NCBI GenBank assembly: GCA_000611775.1
Contig: KK106982.1
Location: forward strand, 5,598,391-5,662,390
DNA: 64,000 nt
Direction: 5' to 3'
Source: Umbilicaria muhlenbergii
Lineage: Eukaryota; Ascomycota; Lecanoromycetes; Umbilicariales; Umbilicariaceae
The notes beneath the pieces were generated by a model that searched no databases, was not told where the DNA came from, and saw only the letters and a list, made by a program, of their open reading frames with translations. The translations under genes were made by a program, and so were the position numbers. Numbering within the stretch: position 1 is the stretch's first letter; each line of letters starts with the position of its first letter. Below are positions 10,870-21,583 of the stretch, piece by piece.

Positions 10870-12515
10870 AATTGATTTTTGGATGGTAGTTGATCCTCGG
10901 CGCGTCGTTCATGCGCGCTGCGGGGCCACGGCCATCTGGTCTCGAACACACCACCGTCAGCCGAAGAGCCTGATATCTTCCTATGCACCTTTGGGATCAT
11001 GCACGGAATACACAACTATCTCTCTATCGGACTTACGGTTCTTATGTCTTGCTTCAACACCCCCTTTCATTGGCATCAGTTTTCCTTTAGCCAACAGCGC
11101 ATGGGATATGGCCTTCCGGCGGCCAGCACCCAGAGTCTATTGCACCGACAGACACTGTGTTGGCATGGTACTGCCACTTGGCCAACAACCTTCGAATGGC
11201 CCGCACCGGCGAGCTGTGATCAACGAAGCAAGCGACGCCATCGCAGCGCGAAGGATGAACTTCTGGGAAGGGTCGCAGACATGGGCCACTAGTGTTACGA
11301 TAACCCAGATCAGAAGTTGGCGTTACTCCTCGATGCCATGATTTACGGCCTTTATTCTCCTTTACAGCACTAATTACCCCCCAAACATCGAAGCTTCCCC
11401 CAGTCCCAGTTTCCTTGGCGTCTTACAGCATGCAGTTCGTCGATTCTTTGGTGCATTGTTTTTCTTACCACAGCATGGCAGTTGGTGCGGGGACGAGTAG
11501 CGGCGAGCAGGAGTGTGGTAGGTGCAGGATGGCTACATTATCGGGCGGTAGAATAATTGGCCATCGAGGAATCACACGTGGTTGGCTAAGGCGCCTTGAC
11601 TGACAGGCGCGCTACCTCATATAAGCAAACGGCTTGGGTTGGCTACGGTCTATGATAGTGGCAAGGGGAAATCTGGCATGGAATAAGGGCCGCGTCCGGG
11701 GTGGTTGGCCGACTGCTGTGGCTTGTTCTTTCCTTACTCCTCTCAAGCGTTGCAAAATTGAGCATTGTGGTGTTCTTTCTAAATGGCTAGATGCTGTTAG
11801 GAGCGTACAATGACACGATGATTCTCTCAATTCCTAGTACGCTGGAAGTCAATGGAGCCTAGGTGCAGGTGATTGTAAGAATGATACCCGTAGGGATGCG
11901 AAAAGGGTAGTCCCAGGCCGCTTGGAAAAGGAGCGGGAACGAGAGATGGGATCGGTGAGTGCTAAGAGCTCGGATTACGTAATCGGAGGGTTTCCTTGAT
12001 TGTGCTACCTACCACCTCCTCTTGTTAATCCGAACAAAGGGAATAATGTTTTCGAAACGTTTTCGAAACGAAACTGACTGGTTGAATAAGCCCCTTAGTC
12101 AACTGAGGTGGGTTCCCGCATGCCACTCCAGTGATTACTTCTGCTCAAGCATTGTCTCACCTTGCAATACGTCTCATTGATTGGTAGGCTGTCAGCCCCT
12201 GAACGTGGGTGGTACATGTACCACCCCCTCATACCATTCCTCTTCTGCGTGAATCATATTTATGTTTCATACTCTCACGAGTGAATCTACTCGCGTTGTA
12301 CCTGTCAGTTTCGTTTAGCTGCCTGAATCTACTTGAATAGTGCTTTCGTGTTTTGGGAGGTCTATATCTTGCCATCGGTTTCTTGCTTTCTGCATACACG
12401 TTTCTTAGTAACTCTCGTCATCGTGTACGCAATTTTTATTACACTACTCTCATAACCGTCTCTCACACTGCGCTCTCTACATCCTACCAACATACCCACA
12501 GCATTGTCAGGTACA
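10870..12515. other. Intergenic region between ckiA and lactonase gene
   Basis: Contains the ckiA 3'UTR and the lactonase promoter and leader. No coding exon or RNA gene recognised. One short tandem element at 12048-12069 is listed separately. Confidence 0.45.
12048..12069. promoter_or_regulatory. Perfect tandem pair of GTTTTCGAAAC
   Basis: Two abutting copies of an 11-mer whose core TTTCGAAA is palindromic, about 450 bp upstream of the lactonase ATG. Tandem near-palindromes of this size often bind dimeric regulators; no factor is assigned. Confidence 0.3.
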
Positions 12516-14275
12516 ATGCTCCCGACCCATCTCCCCTTCCTCCTCCTCGCCCTCCCCCTCTCCACCACCGCCCACGCAACCACCCTCTACGTCTCCTCCT
12601 ACGCCGGCAACGTCACCACCCTATCCCTATCCGACCAGTCCGGCATACCGTGTGGATCCAGCCGCAACACCCCCACCCCCCACAACTACACCCTCCACGC
12701 CACCTCCAGCATCCCCTGCGCCGGCGACCCCTCATGGCTAACCCTCGACTCTCACCAGCGCCTCCTCTACTGCATCGGCGAAGGGCTTGCAGGCATCAAA
12801 GGCGGGCTCACGGTCTTCTCGATCTGGAAAGACGGGGTCTTGAAGCCGGTTACGGAGACGGACATCGGCCCGGGTGCTGTGAATAGCGTGATCTATCGCA
12901 CGCCGGGCGGTGAGAAGGGAGGGGAGTTGGTGCTGGCGAATTAGTGAGTTCATCTCTTTCCTTCCTTTTTCCCCCTTTCCTTCCATCTCCTTTCCCTTTC
13001 CTTCCCTTTCCTTCCCTTTCCTTCCCCTTTCTCCCCTCACCTTCCCCTCCTCCTTCCCTCCCCCCCCCCTTATCTCCATCTTCACCCTATCTCCCCCTCA
13101 ACCCCACCCCATCTCCCCCTCATCCCCACCTCAACTTCAACCATCAACCTCAACCCCCAACTCACCCCCCCGTGCCCCACCAGTTCCGGCGCCATATCCA
13201 GCTACCTTCTCCCTCCCCCACCACCCTCCGATCCCTCCTCCCCCCCAACCAACCTCTCCGCCCCGACCCTCCACCAAACCCTCCCCTTCACGCTCGCCTC
13301 CCCCGGCCCCGTCCCCGGCCGCCAAACCGCCCCGCATCCGCATCAAGTCGTTCTCGACCCCTCGCGTCAGTACGTGCTTTCTCCCGACTTAGGCGCCGAT
13401 TTGGTGAGGGTGTTTCGGGTGCAGAATGGGACGGGGATGTTGGTGGAGGAGGGGGAGGGGGTGCAGGTGAAGAAGGGGACGGGGGCGAGACATGTGGCGT
13501 TTTGGAGACCGGCGGGGAATTGTACGGGTGGAAGTGGGAGTGGGAGTGGGGGGAAATATGGGAGTGGAGGGGAAGAGGTGGGGAGAGGTGGGCAGCGGGT
13601 TATGAAGCGGGAAGAGCATGGAGGACGACGACACCAGCACCGAGGGGTGAAGAGGGCGGAAGAGGCGGAGGGGGAAGGGGCGTTGTTCATGTATCTGGTT
13701 GGGGAGTTGGGGAATACGGTTACTTCGTATGCGGTGACTTATCCGCAGGGGGGCGGGATGGCATTTAAGGAGATCGGGTCGGTGGACACGTTTGGTGGGA
13801 AGGGCGTTCCGGCTGGGGCAGCGGCTGCGGAAATTGCGGTGTCGGTATGTGTCTTTCCACCCTGCAGCTGGACTTGCGGAGTCATGTTTCATGCTATTTG
13901 GTGGGAAGACTGATCCTGAATATTATTCAGGAAAACAACCTCATAATCTCCAACCGCAACGACTCCTCCTTTCCCTCCTTCCACACCCTCACCAACTCCT
14001 TCGGCCCGTCCGACTCCCTCGCCACCTTCTCCATCGGCCACAACGGCACCCTCACCTTCACCGGACTCAGCCCCGCCGGCGGGATCTTCCCTCGGCATTT
14101 CTCGCTCAACAAAGCCGGTGATTTGGTGGCTGTAGGACTGCAGAAGAGTGGGACGGTGGTGGTGATAGCGCGGGATGTGGAGACGGGGAAGATGGGGGAT
14201 ATTGTGGCGGAGGTCGGGGGTTTGGGTAATGTTACTTGCGTGGTTTGGGATGAACAGGAACGGGGCGGGCCTTAG
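12516..14275 (+). CDS. Secreted lactonase / carboxymuconate cyclase-like seven-bladed propeller protein
   Basis: Exons 12516-12943, 13184-13844 and 13931-14275 encode 477 residues. The start is a clear signal peptide (MLPTHLPFLLLALPLSTTAHA), then TLYVSSYAGNVTTLSL, the first propeller strand of the 6-phosphogluconolactonase / 3-carboxymuconate cyclase family. Later hallmarks are QYVLSPDLGADLVRVF, GARHVAFWRP, LYLVGELGNTVTSYAV-like blade repeats, GIFPRHFSLNKAGDLVAVGLQ and a C-terminal blade. Family members hydrolyse lactones; this secreted group is largely uncharacterised. The first intron (12944-13183) is almost pure pyrimidine. Exon 2 includes a long Pro/Ser-rich loop and then a Gly-rich loop around 13520-13680, both unlike the rest of the fold. 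The coding strand flips abruptly from C-rich to G-rich at about 13390 and again near 14110. Confidence 0.88.
12950..13180. repeat. Polypyrimidine low-complexity tract filling the lactonase intron
   Basis: About 230 bp of CTTTCC/TTCCCC-like imperfect short repeats with almost no purines, lying between donor GTGAGT and acceptor CCAG. It produces long spurious open frames on the + strand. Confidence 0.8.
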
Positions 14276-14420
14276 GTTGGTTTGATTGCTGTGGAGTGCA
14301 AGGGTGCATCTAGCGTGTCGTTCAAATGCCTTCCTTTATCGTATGGTTCCTGTGCCGTGTTCACTGGTTGCAACACTGCATCAGCTTCCCTCGAGAATTA
14401 TGAATTGGTACTAGAATAGC

Positions 14421-15789
14421 TTACTTGAAAATCCATATCCCCGCTGGTCCACCGCCCTCCTCCCTCGCCATCGCCTCTAGCAACTCACTCAGCTCCTCCA
14501 AGTCCATCCTTGCTTCTGGACTATCTGTCCATCTTAGCGCCCTATGCACACGCAGTCGTCGAAGATTCGCTAAACCTCCGCTGTCTATGGCGCGGAAAAC
14601 ATGGTCTGCTCTGATACGATCGAGTTCCTGCTCGTCGTACCGGTACGCTTCCCGCGGGCTGTAGAGTTCGAGGAAGTTCAGTGGGTGCGCGGGTGAGATC
14701 TTGCCGGCGCAAACGAAGAAATTGGCGGTGACGAAGTCGGCGGAGAGGCTGAGGTGTTGAAGCGAAGGCAATTGTAAGAGGATATTGTCGAGAGCGGCGT
14801 AGCTGAGTTGAGGCATATTCTCGGATATTCTCAGATGGGTGAGGTGCGGACCGAGGGCTTTGAGGAGGGGGGAGATAAAGGCCATGGAGAGTTGTGGGCA
14901 GTTGCTTATGGTGAGGGATGTTAGGGTAGGAGGGACAGTGCAAAAGTAGAGGAGGGCTGTGTCGCGGAGACCGCCGGATATGTGGAGGGTTTGGAGAGAG
15001 GAGGGCCAGGAGTGTTGGAGGGCGTTGGTTTTGGTGTCGTTTGTGGAGGAGCGGGGGAAGCGAAGGGAGGTGAGGTGGTCGAGGGGGCTGATGGAGTGGA
15101 AAAGGTCGGAGAGAGATAGGGATTCGGAGATTAGGGAGAGGTCGAGGTGTCGAAGGTGGGTGCATTTGGAGAGGGCGGCGAGGCAGTTGATGCTGGAGAG
15201 GATGTCACGATTAGCTGGGGATGTTTTATACACGCGGGTTCGGCACCTACGCGAATGATGCCTGGGGCGCCACAAACTCCTCAAGTCCTCCCTTTACTCT
15301 TCCGAGTAGCCTGGCTGTGAGGCTTCTGCTCCCATCATGCACTAGATTGCCCATGTCCAGTCTCCGCACCAGCTCAGCTAGCTCGCTTCTTCGTACATGG
15401 GCATTGATCGAGGGACACACGGTCGCCACGAACTGCTTGAAGTTCTTCCCCGTGATATGCGGACTGTGGTAGAGTAGAGGCACAGCGGCGGAATACCATG
15501 ATCGTGAGATGAGACAGCAAGCGTGAAGGTATGATGGAGACTTGGGATCCCTCGGAATGTAGGAGAGAATTTGTAGAATTATTTCTAGGGGGAGGTGGAC
15601 GGCGGTATGGTTTGGAGGGCTTCGTTCAGCTTTGCTTGGTATTGAGGGGAGATATGCGGTCTCAAATTGCTCGTGTAGCTCTTCCGTGTAAGATGTCTGC
15701 GCTTTCTTTGACTCGAGGCCCTTCTGCAGCCAGCTGTTCATGGATTCCTCCATCTCCACCGTCCAGTTCCTATCGGCGTCCAGCGCCAT
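14421..15789 (-). CDS. F-box protein with leucine-rich repeats
   Basis: Exons 15789-15251 and 15192-14421 (58 nt intron) give 436 residues. The F-box sits at about residues 55-100 (HLPLEIILQILSYIP, then LHACCLISRSWYSAAVPLLY). It is followed by LRR-like segments such as LTSLRFPRSS, LQTLHISGG, LTSLTISNCPQL, LTHLRISENMPQL and LQHLSLSADF. Such proteins recruit substrates to SCF ubiquitin ligases through Skp1; the substrate is unknown. The ATG at 15789 starts MALDADRNWTVEMEE, and the frame is open upstream without a better start. The tail (EELSELLEAMAREEGGG) is G-rich on the coding strand, whereas the LRR part is C-rich. Confidence 0.85.
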
Positions 15790-16048
15790 CTGGACTGTTT
15801 CGGGTACAGTTGTGGGCGAGTGAGAAAAAGAAAAAAAGAAGAGCGGCTCACAAGATAGTAATATTTTATTTCGGCGCTGTACAAGGACTTGTGGCCACAA
15901 AGTGCAGGTAACTGAAGATTGATCGATTACATCTGACATCATACCTAATCTGACCCTGCAAGGCTGAGATGTACAGTTCAAGTCGTCCCATCTTCGAGAA
16001 GCTAGGGTACGCAACCTCGGAACACCAGCTGCGTCACGAAGGCACTCA

Positions 16049-17547
16049 ATGGCAGCGGTCCGTCCATGTGCCAGATGTACGACAACGTTGCTAGAAGTTC
16101 TCAAAGCTTCCCGATCATCATGGCGGCCTCGAAACGTAAATCATCCATTGCCAATGCGGCTGCGACTCATCACACGATCATTTCAAACCGCCAGCAACAA
16201 CCACACACCTGCTATCCCGGACTTCGCATTTGCATTTGAGTAAGCAAATACAGTCTACCTAACATACGATCTTGAACTTCGAGTCCTTCAGCTAACGCTC
16301 TTGCAACAGCATCGATGGCGTTCTTCTCCGCAGTTCCAAGGCGCTCCCACACGCCCAAAAAGCCCTAGAATACCTACAATCCCAGCGTATACCTTTCATT
16401 CTTCTCACGAACGGCGGCGGCAAGTACGAATCCGAGCGGGTGGACGAGCTCAGCAATCGGCTTGGAGTGCCGCTCGATATCGGCATGTTCATACAAAGCC
16501 ATACCCCCTTCGCGGAGATGGTCGAGGATAGCGAGATGTACGGGAAAGGTTTGAAAGACTCATGTATACTGGTCACCGGTGGTGATGGCGACAAATGCCG
16601 ACATGTAGCTGAGAAGTAGGTAAAGTCAGCGGCCCTGTTTCTTCCCATACGCACCCCGGACCCTCTTTTAGAGCTAATCATGCTGACGCTTTTGTAGATA
16701 CGGATTTCGCAGCGTCGTCACCCCTGGGGATATAATAACGGCCCACCCCACCATTTGGCCGTTCGCCCAAAACTTCCTCGACTACTACCGAAATCATGCA
16801 CGGCCACTCCCACGCCCTATCAACGCGGAAGACCCATCCGCTAGTCTCAAAATTGATGCCGTCTTCATCTATCATGACCCTCGAGATTGGGCTCTCGACA
16901 CACAGCTTATCCTCGACATCCTGCTCTCTCACAACGGCATCTTAGGTACTTACTCAAAGCTGAACGACAATCCCGATCTTCCAAATCGTGGATTTCAACA
17001 AGATGGCCAGCCCCCGCTTTACTTCTCGAACCCGGACTTGCTGTGGGCGGCGGCGTACCATCTGCCACGGCTAGGTCAAGGTGGCTTTCGAGAGTCGTTA
17101 GAGGGTGTGTGGGCTGCTGTGACAGGGGGCGAGAAGATGGGCGTGAAGCTTCTGAAGACGGTGATTGGTAAGCCGTATCGAGATACTTTCTTATTTGCAG
17201 AGAAAAAGTTGAAGAGGCATCGACCGGTGATTTTGGGGGAAGAAGCGGCAAAAACAGGACTGAAGAGGGTATATATGGTCGGAGGTGAGTTGGAATTTTA
17301 GGACTTTCCCAGATTAGGTCAGGAGCAAGTGAGGACTGACTATGGAGCAGACAACCCTGAAAGCGACATCCGCGGCGGCAACCAATTCGAGAGCCCTGCT
17401 GGCAGCGAGTGGCATTCCATCCTGGTAAGAAGTGGTGTTTACAACGGCGGCGAACCGGCGTGGAAGCCAAAAGCGATAGTTAACGATGTCTGGGATGCGG
17501 TGCAGTGGGGTCTTTTGAGCTCAGGGTGGCGACTACCTGAGAAATAG
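16049..17547 (+). CDS. HAD-superfamily hydrolase, CECR5/HDHD5 (YKR070W) type, probably mitochondrial
   Basis: Exons 16049-16239, 16310-16615, 16698-17284 and 17351-17547 encode 426 residues. After a basic, Ser/Thr-rich N-terminus that looks like a mitochondrial presequence comes the nucleophile motif AFDIDGVLLRS, interrupted by intron 1. Next are motif II ILLTNGGG, then PGDIITAHP, VFIYHDPRDWALD, the family signature GFQQDGQPPLYFSNPDLLW, the Lys-containing KTVIGKPY and motif IV VGDNPESDIRG, split by intron 3. This is the HAD-IIA (CECR5) layout. The substrate is not established in fungi. An internal Met (MRLRLITRSFQ, about 16157) could be the real start, which would leave a shorter presequence. 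Confidence 0.93.
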
Positions 17548-17739
17548 AACGGAGTCTGGTGGCAAACTTGTCATGAACATTGTCGTGAGATATGCTGAGA
17601 ATACCCTTCTGCGAATTGAATTGCAGCATACCTTCTCTCCCGCTCTGTCTATTCCACTACTCTTCATTGAGAATTCTAATTTTTATTTCACTCAGACATA
17701 CTTGCATCTTTGTGAAGCCTGCTGTTCTGCCCAATGAGG

Positions 17740-18910
17740 CAATCCACACTATCGTCAAACGTCGTTGTCTAACACATACACTTATGTCCCCCCAGGGGGC
17801 CCTCCACACTGCCAGATGATGCTGAGCTATTTTGCAGAGGCCAGGACTACCTTCTATACATGAACCACCGGAGGTGTGGTGACAATGCCAAAATCAGTCA
17901 TGCCGAGTTCATTGTCGAACGTCGTGCCTCACAACGACACCTGGAAGTCAGCGGCTCACAGCTCGTTCCTCATCCCAGTCTAGCGCCTTAGCCCTACAGC
18001 CCAACATCAAATATCCTTGCGCTAACAGCCATATCTGTTCCCATACCAGAAGGCGTCCATGCCCTTGATATTGCGGAATGATACCGCGCCAGGTTCCAGA
18101 CGGCCGCATCATTCCGCTGTACGTAAATAGACCGGAAAAGTGGCGACTATACCACATCCAGACTTGCAACTTCATCGTTGGACGTCGTGGCTCCAACGTC
18201 ACCTGGGTTCAGCAGCTCACGGACCATCCCGAACCTGCATGCCGGCCTTGTCGTCGTACGTCGTTGCATAACACGACCACCTATCTGCAAACCCGGGGAG
18301 CTCTGCATGCCCTCTATACCATCTATGCCCTCTATATTGCCAACTGATATCAAGCCACGTTGCGCACCACCTGGAACTATTCCGCTACACGGAAACAGAT
18401 CAGTATCGTGGCGGCTATGCCAAATCCAGTCATGCTGAGTTCATCGTCCGACGTCGTTCCCAAAACTCTTGGCACGTCCACCCTATTGTGCCCTCCATGT
18501 CCTTAGACTACGGTGAGCTGCGCCTGGTATCATGGCGGCTCTCCTGGATCTGGATATGCTAAGTTCATCGTCCGACGTCGTGCTTTCAACGTCACTTGAG
18601 GTCAGCAGGGCACTTGTTTTCTCAACTTGGCATGTTAGGGCTATTGTCCATTACCAAACCTCATATCCACCGCTCTCAGTGCAGTCATCCTTGGATAGCT
18701 CTCCATGTCTTTTATACTCCACCTGGAATTATTCCGCTGTCCACAAATAGAGCGGAAGTGTGGTCAAATTGCCAAATTCGACCATGCAAAGTTCATCGTC
18801 CGACGTCGTGGTTTCAACGTCACATCAAAGCCAGCTGCTCACGTCCCACCCTGGTTTGGTACGTCAGGGCTATTGTTTATCGTTGGACGTCGTCGTTAGC
18901 GGCCTTGGCA
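17740..18910. repeat. Array of diverged tandem repeats with GACGTCGT core
   Basis: At least eight copies of a core like TTCATCGTCCGACGTCGT occur on the + strand near 17751, 17911, 18171, 18248, 18441, 18564, 18791 and 18877. Several copies share a longer unit: ATTCCGCTGT, an A-rich AAATAGA-CGGAA block, GTGGCGACTATACCA-like text, the core, then TTTCAACGTCAC and a variable tail. Unit spacing is irregular (roughly 80-270 bp) and copies are about 70-90 % alike by eye. No open frame persists across the array. It sits between the HAD gene and a dehydrogenase pseudogene. Origin (satellite, dead element or duplicated non-coding RNA) is undetermined. Confidence 0.65.
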
Positions 18911-19400
18911 CTCCCACTCCTGGGAGGTTTCTTGACAGTCATGGTGCTATGCTGGGTGCTTTTGTTAGGTTGCCGACGCTAGTGGGTGGCGAATATCACA
19001 GCCCTCGACTTTGCAGATATGTTGTTAGCATGTTTTGCCACCACGCCGGCGCTCACTCAGTGCTATCTGTTTAGCTTGAATTCGACTGGGATATGCCTTT
19101 CCACTCTCAATCTCTATACTCAAGTTCAAAAATTGAAGGTGTGTTCCATCATAAAGCACCTCATGCCACAAAAAGATAGTGTCTCTCTCCGATGTTCAAT
19201 ATATCCTCCATGAGCCAAATCGCTATTGTGTCATGCCCAAGCATCATGCCACTGCCAATGCAGAAAATGATCAGAAAACCGCCATACTATCACACCTAAA
19301 CACCGCATGGACTTCATGCCTAAGATTCTCCGACCTTCGCCCAGCAAACCAAAGTTATTGAAAGATGGAGGCGCCGTAGAAAGATAAAGGCACCAGCGGA

Positions 19401-20647
19401 TTAGTAGGTGAACTTCTCCCCAACCAACTCCTCACTCAACGCCCACAACCTATCCACGTTCTCCACACTGGTTGCATACTCCGTGATACTCTCACGGATA
19501 GTGCAATTCTCAAGGCTCTCGAAGATGCTACAGAGTGTACGTTTCAGTTCCTCGCTAACCGCATCAATGATATATATCTGCTCCGTCATACCTTTCAAAT
19601 CCGGATCCAGCGCAGCGACCAAAGTGGTAGAGCTCGCATATTGCAGACTATTCGGAGTGGCATTCCCATCGAATTCCGGCCCCATTCTTTCCATTGCTAT
19701 TTGGTAGACTTCCATAAACGATTCTTGTGAGACCTCGGCCTTGAGGTTGCTGTCTGGAACATCTGTTTACCATTACAACAGAGGTTGTGAGCGTGTATTC
19801 CAACAAGGATTAACGGCATGCATGCTTGAAGCGGTGTGACCTACAGCCTGGGCGAAGGATGATATGCCCTTCTGACTCAGTTTTCTCGACAATCCGTGCA
19901 TAAAAAGGTGTTGGCCGTTCTTGAGTATGCATATGCTGCCCACGGGTGATATATCTTGCCATTCTACAAGCCACACATATAAGCAAATCGTACTCGACAA
20001 CTTGCCCAAAGGGTCTGCATTTCCCAGAAAAGCCCTTAAAGCCATCAGGTCACAGAGAAGTTCTAATCATTGAACCTGAATCCAGATAACTCGTAGGCCA
20101 TACTCGCCAAATTCACAATCCTCGCCCCCTCCCGCCGCAAGAATCTTCCCCATCAGCAAATTCGTCCGCAAGAAGTGACTGAGATGGTTCGTAGTGAATT
20201 GGCTTTCAAACCCGACGACAGTCTTGGTGTCCTCCTTGACTGCCATGATGCCCGCGTTGTTGATCAGCACATCGATGCGAGGAACACTGGCATTGATGAC
20301 CTTTGCAGTTTCCCGCACGGACGATAGGCTGGCCAGATCAAGCTTGATGAATTGACCGAGATCCCTGGGATGATCTCTTTGATCTTGTCGGGTACGGGGG
20401 AGATCTTAGCTCAGGTACGGCCTAAGAGGATCAGCTCCATTGGGTTCGCCGAGGCGAGAGAGATGGCTGTGTCGGCGCCGACACTGCCGGCGCTGGGGCC
20501 GCCGGTGATGACTGGAGGTAGTGATCTTAGTTATTGGGTTGTTGTATGCAGATGAATTGGATTTTGCAGAACTTACTTTCATTCGACCTCTTGAGCGAAT
20601 GTCTTCGCCACTTCCTCGCCGGTCGTATCCCTGTCAAACGGAGCCAT
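19401..20647 (-). pseudogene. Short-chain dehydrogenase/reductase pseudogene
   Basis: Clear SDR segments appear in order on the minus strand. They are: N-terminal MAPFDRDTTGEEVAKTF (from 20647), the cofactor loop VITGGPSAGSVGADTAI, ILLGRT, IDVLINNAGIMA with the NNAG motif, then QFTTNHLSHF, GLSRKLSQKGISSF, and the C-terminal NPENVDRLW-like end VENVDRLWALSEELVGEKF (to 19401). The pieces lie in different frames. In-frame TGA codons occur at the first exon end (GAATGAAAG) and after ILLGRT, a base is lost near VNFIKLDL, and another shift follows MGKIL. The catalytic YxxxK region is scrambled. This is a decayed oxidoreductase of the fungal retinol-dehydrogenase-like class. Confidence 0.85.
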
Positions 20648-21583
20648 CTTCACGATTGGGGGGGTTCAAAGCAGAAGATGTGAAACAGAAGCAAGCGCTC
20701 GTAATATAGAGTGAGGATTAATTCCAACCCTAACTGAAGATGAACGTGCAAAATGGAAATTGGTAGACGGAACACCTATTTTGAAAAGATGTAACTGAAC
20801 ATTATTATCTTGCAGAAACAAGAACAACTACGTAGCTTAAATGCATCTTCTTGATGACAGTAAGCATTGTTTCCACACGGAGTTAATAATTGAAGCCGGT
20901 GACATCTAATCACCGTGGCATAAGCTAACCATAATACGGGACTATTCTGACCCGGAGCCGGCTTCCACCCTCTTGTTGTACCCGGATGCGCGATTTGGTT
21001 GACTTGCAATCTACCAATGATTATCGTTTTATACATGTACTATATTCTTCACGAAAGCTAGGTCATGCTGCCGCATATTACGTGATGTTATAGGGCTTTT
21101 TGTTGGGTTTTTCTTAGAAAAGAGAACTAACTTCATATTAGATATCAGAGAACACCATCAAAGACTCTCAAACGCCAAAAATCTCGTGCCCAAAACAGGT
21201 ACATAGTGGTCATAGCTTCCAATCCATACCACAAGAAGAAAGGCCCAGAGCTTCCAATCCATACCACAAGAAGAGAGGCCCTGAGTGTCCACTCCCACAA
21301 AATGATATAAAGTACTTCTATCCGATTATGCCCCGCACCCCTAGCCCTAGCCCCCTTTCCTTCCATAACCTCCAACCAGCTTGCATCCAGCAATCTTCAA
21401 AGTCATTGAGTATCATCATCTAATACTCGAAGGCCACGCTGGATACAAGAATTCTGCCATAACAAGGAAGCTGTAGTCGGCGGCGTGGTAAAGCTGAAGA
21501 CCAAAGTGTGAACCGTAGACGGCACCCGAGATATGCAGAATGTTGAACCGAGATCGCGCATAGTGAAGCTGGAGATCTTGAAG
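20648..21583. other. Intergenic region, AT-richer, with a 35 bp direct repeat
   Basis: No gene recognised. A near-perfect 35 bp tandem duplication (starts 21214 and 21249, AGCTTCCAATCCATACCACA core) lies downstream of the ankyrin gene, plus AT-rich sequence around 20780-21140. Confidence 0.5.
21214..21283. repeat. Two-copy 35 bp tandem repeat
   Basis: Copies begin at 21214 and 21249 and differ at only a few bases, suggesting a recent replication-slippage duplication. Confidence 0.8.

Noticed and set aside
12910-13768. Long Pro/Ser-rich open frames on the + strand
   Set aside because: They arise from the polypyrimidine intron and the wrong frame of the lactonase exon; the spliced lactonase model explains the region.
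17740-18910. CRISPR-like array
   Set aside because: Eukaryotic context, diverged copies, irregular spacing and no cas genes; a tandem/satellite repeat fits better.
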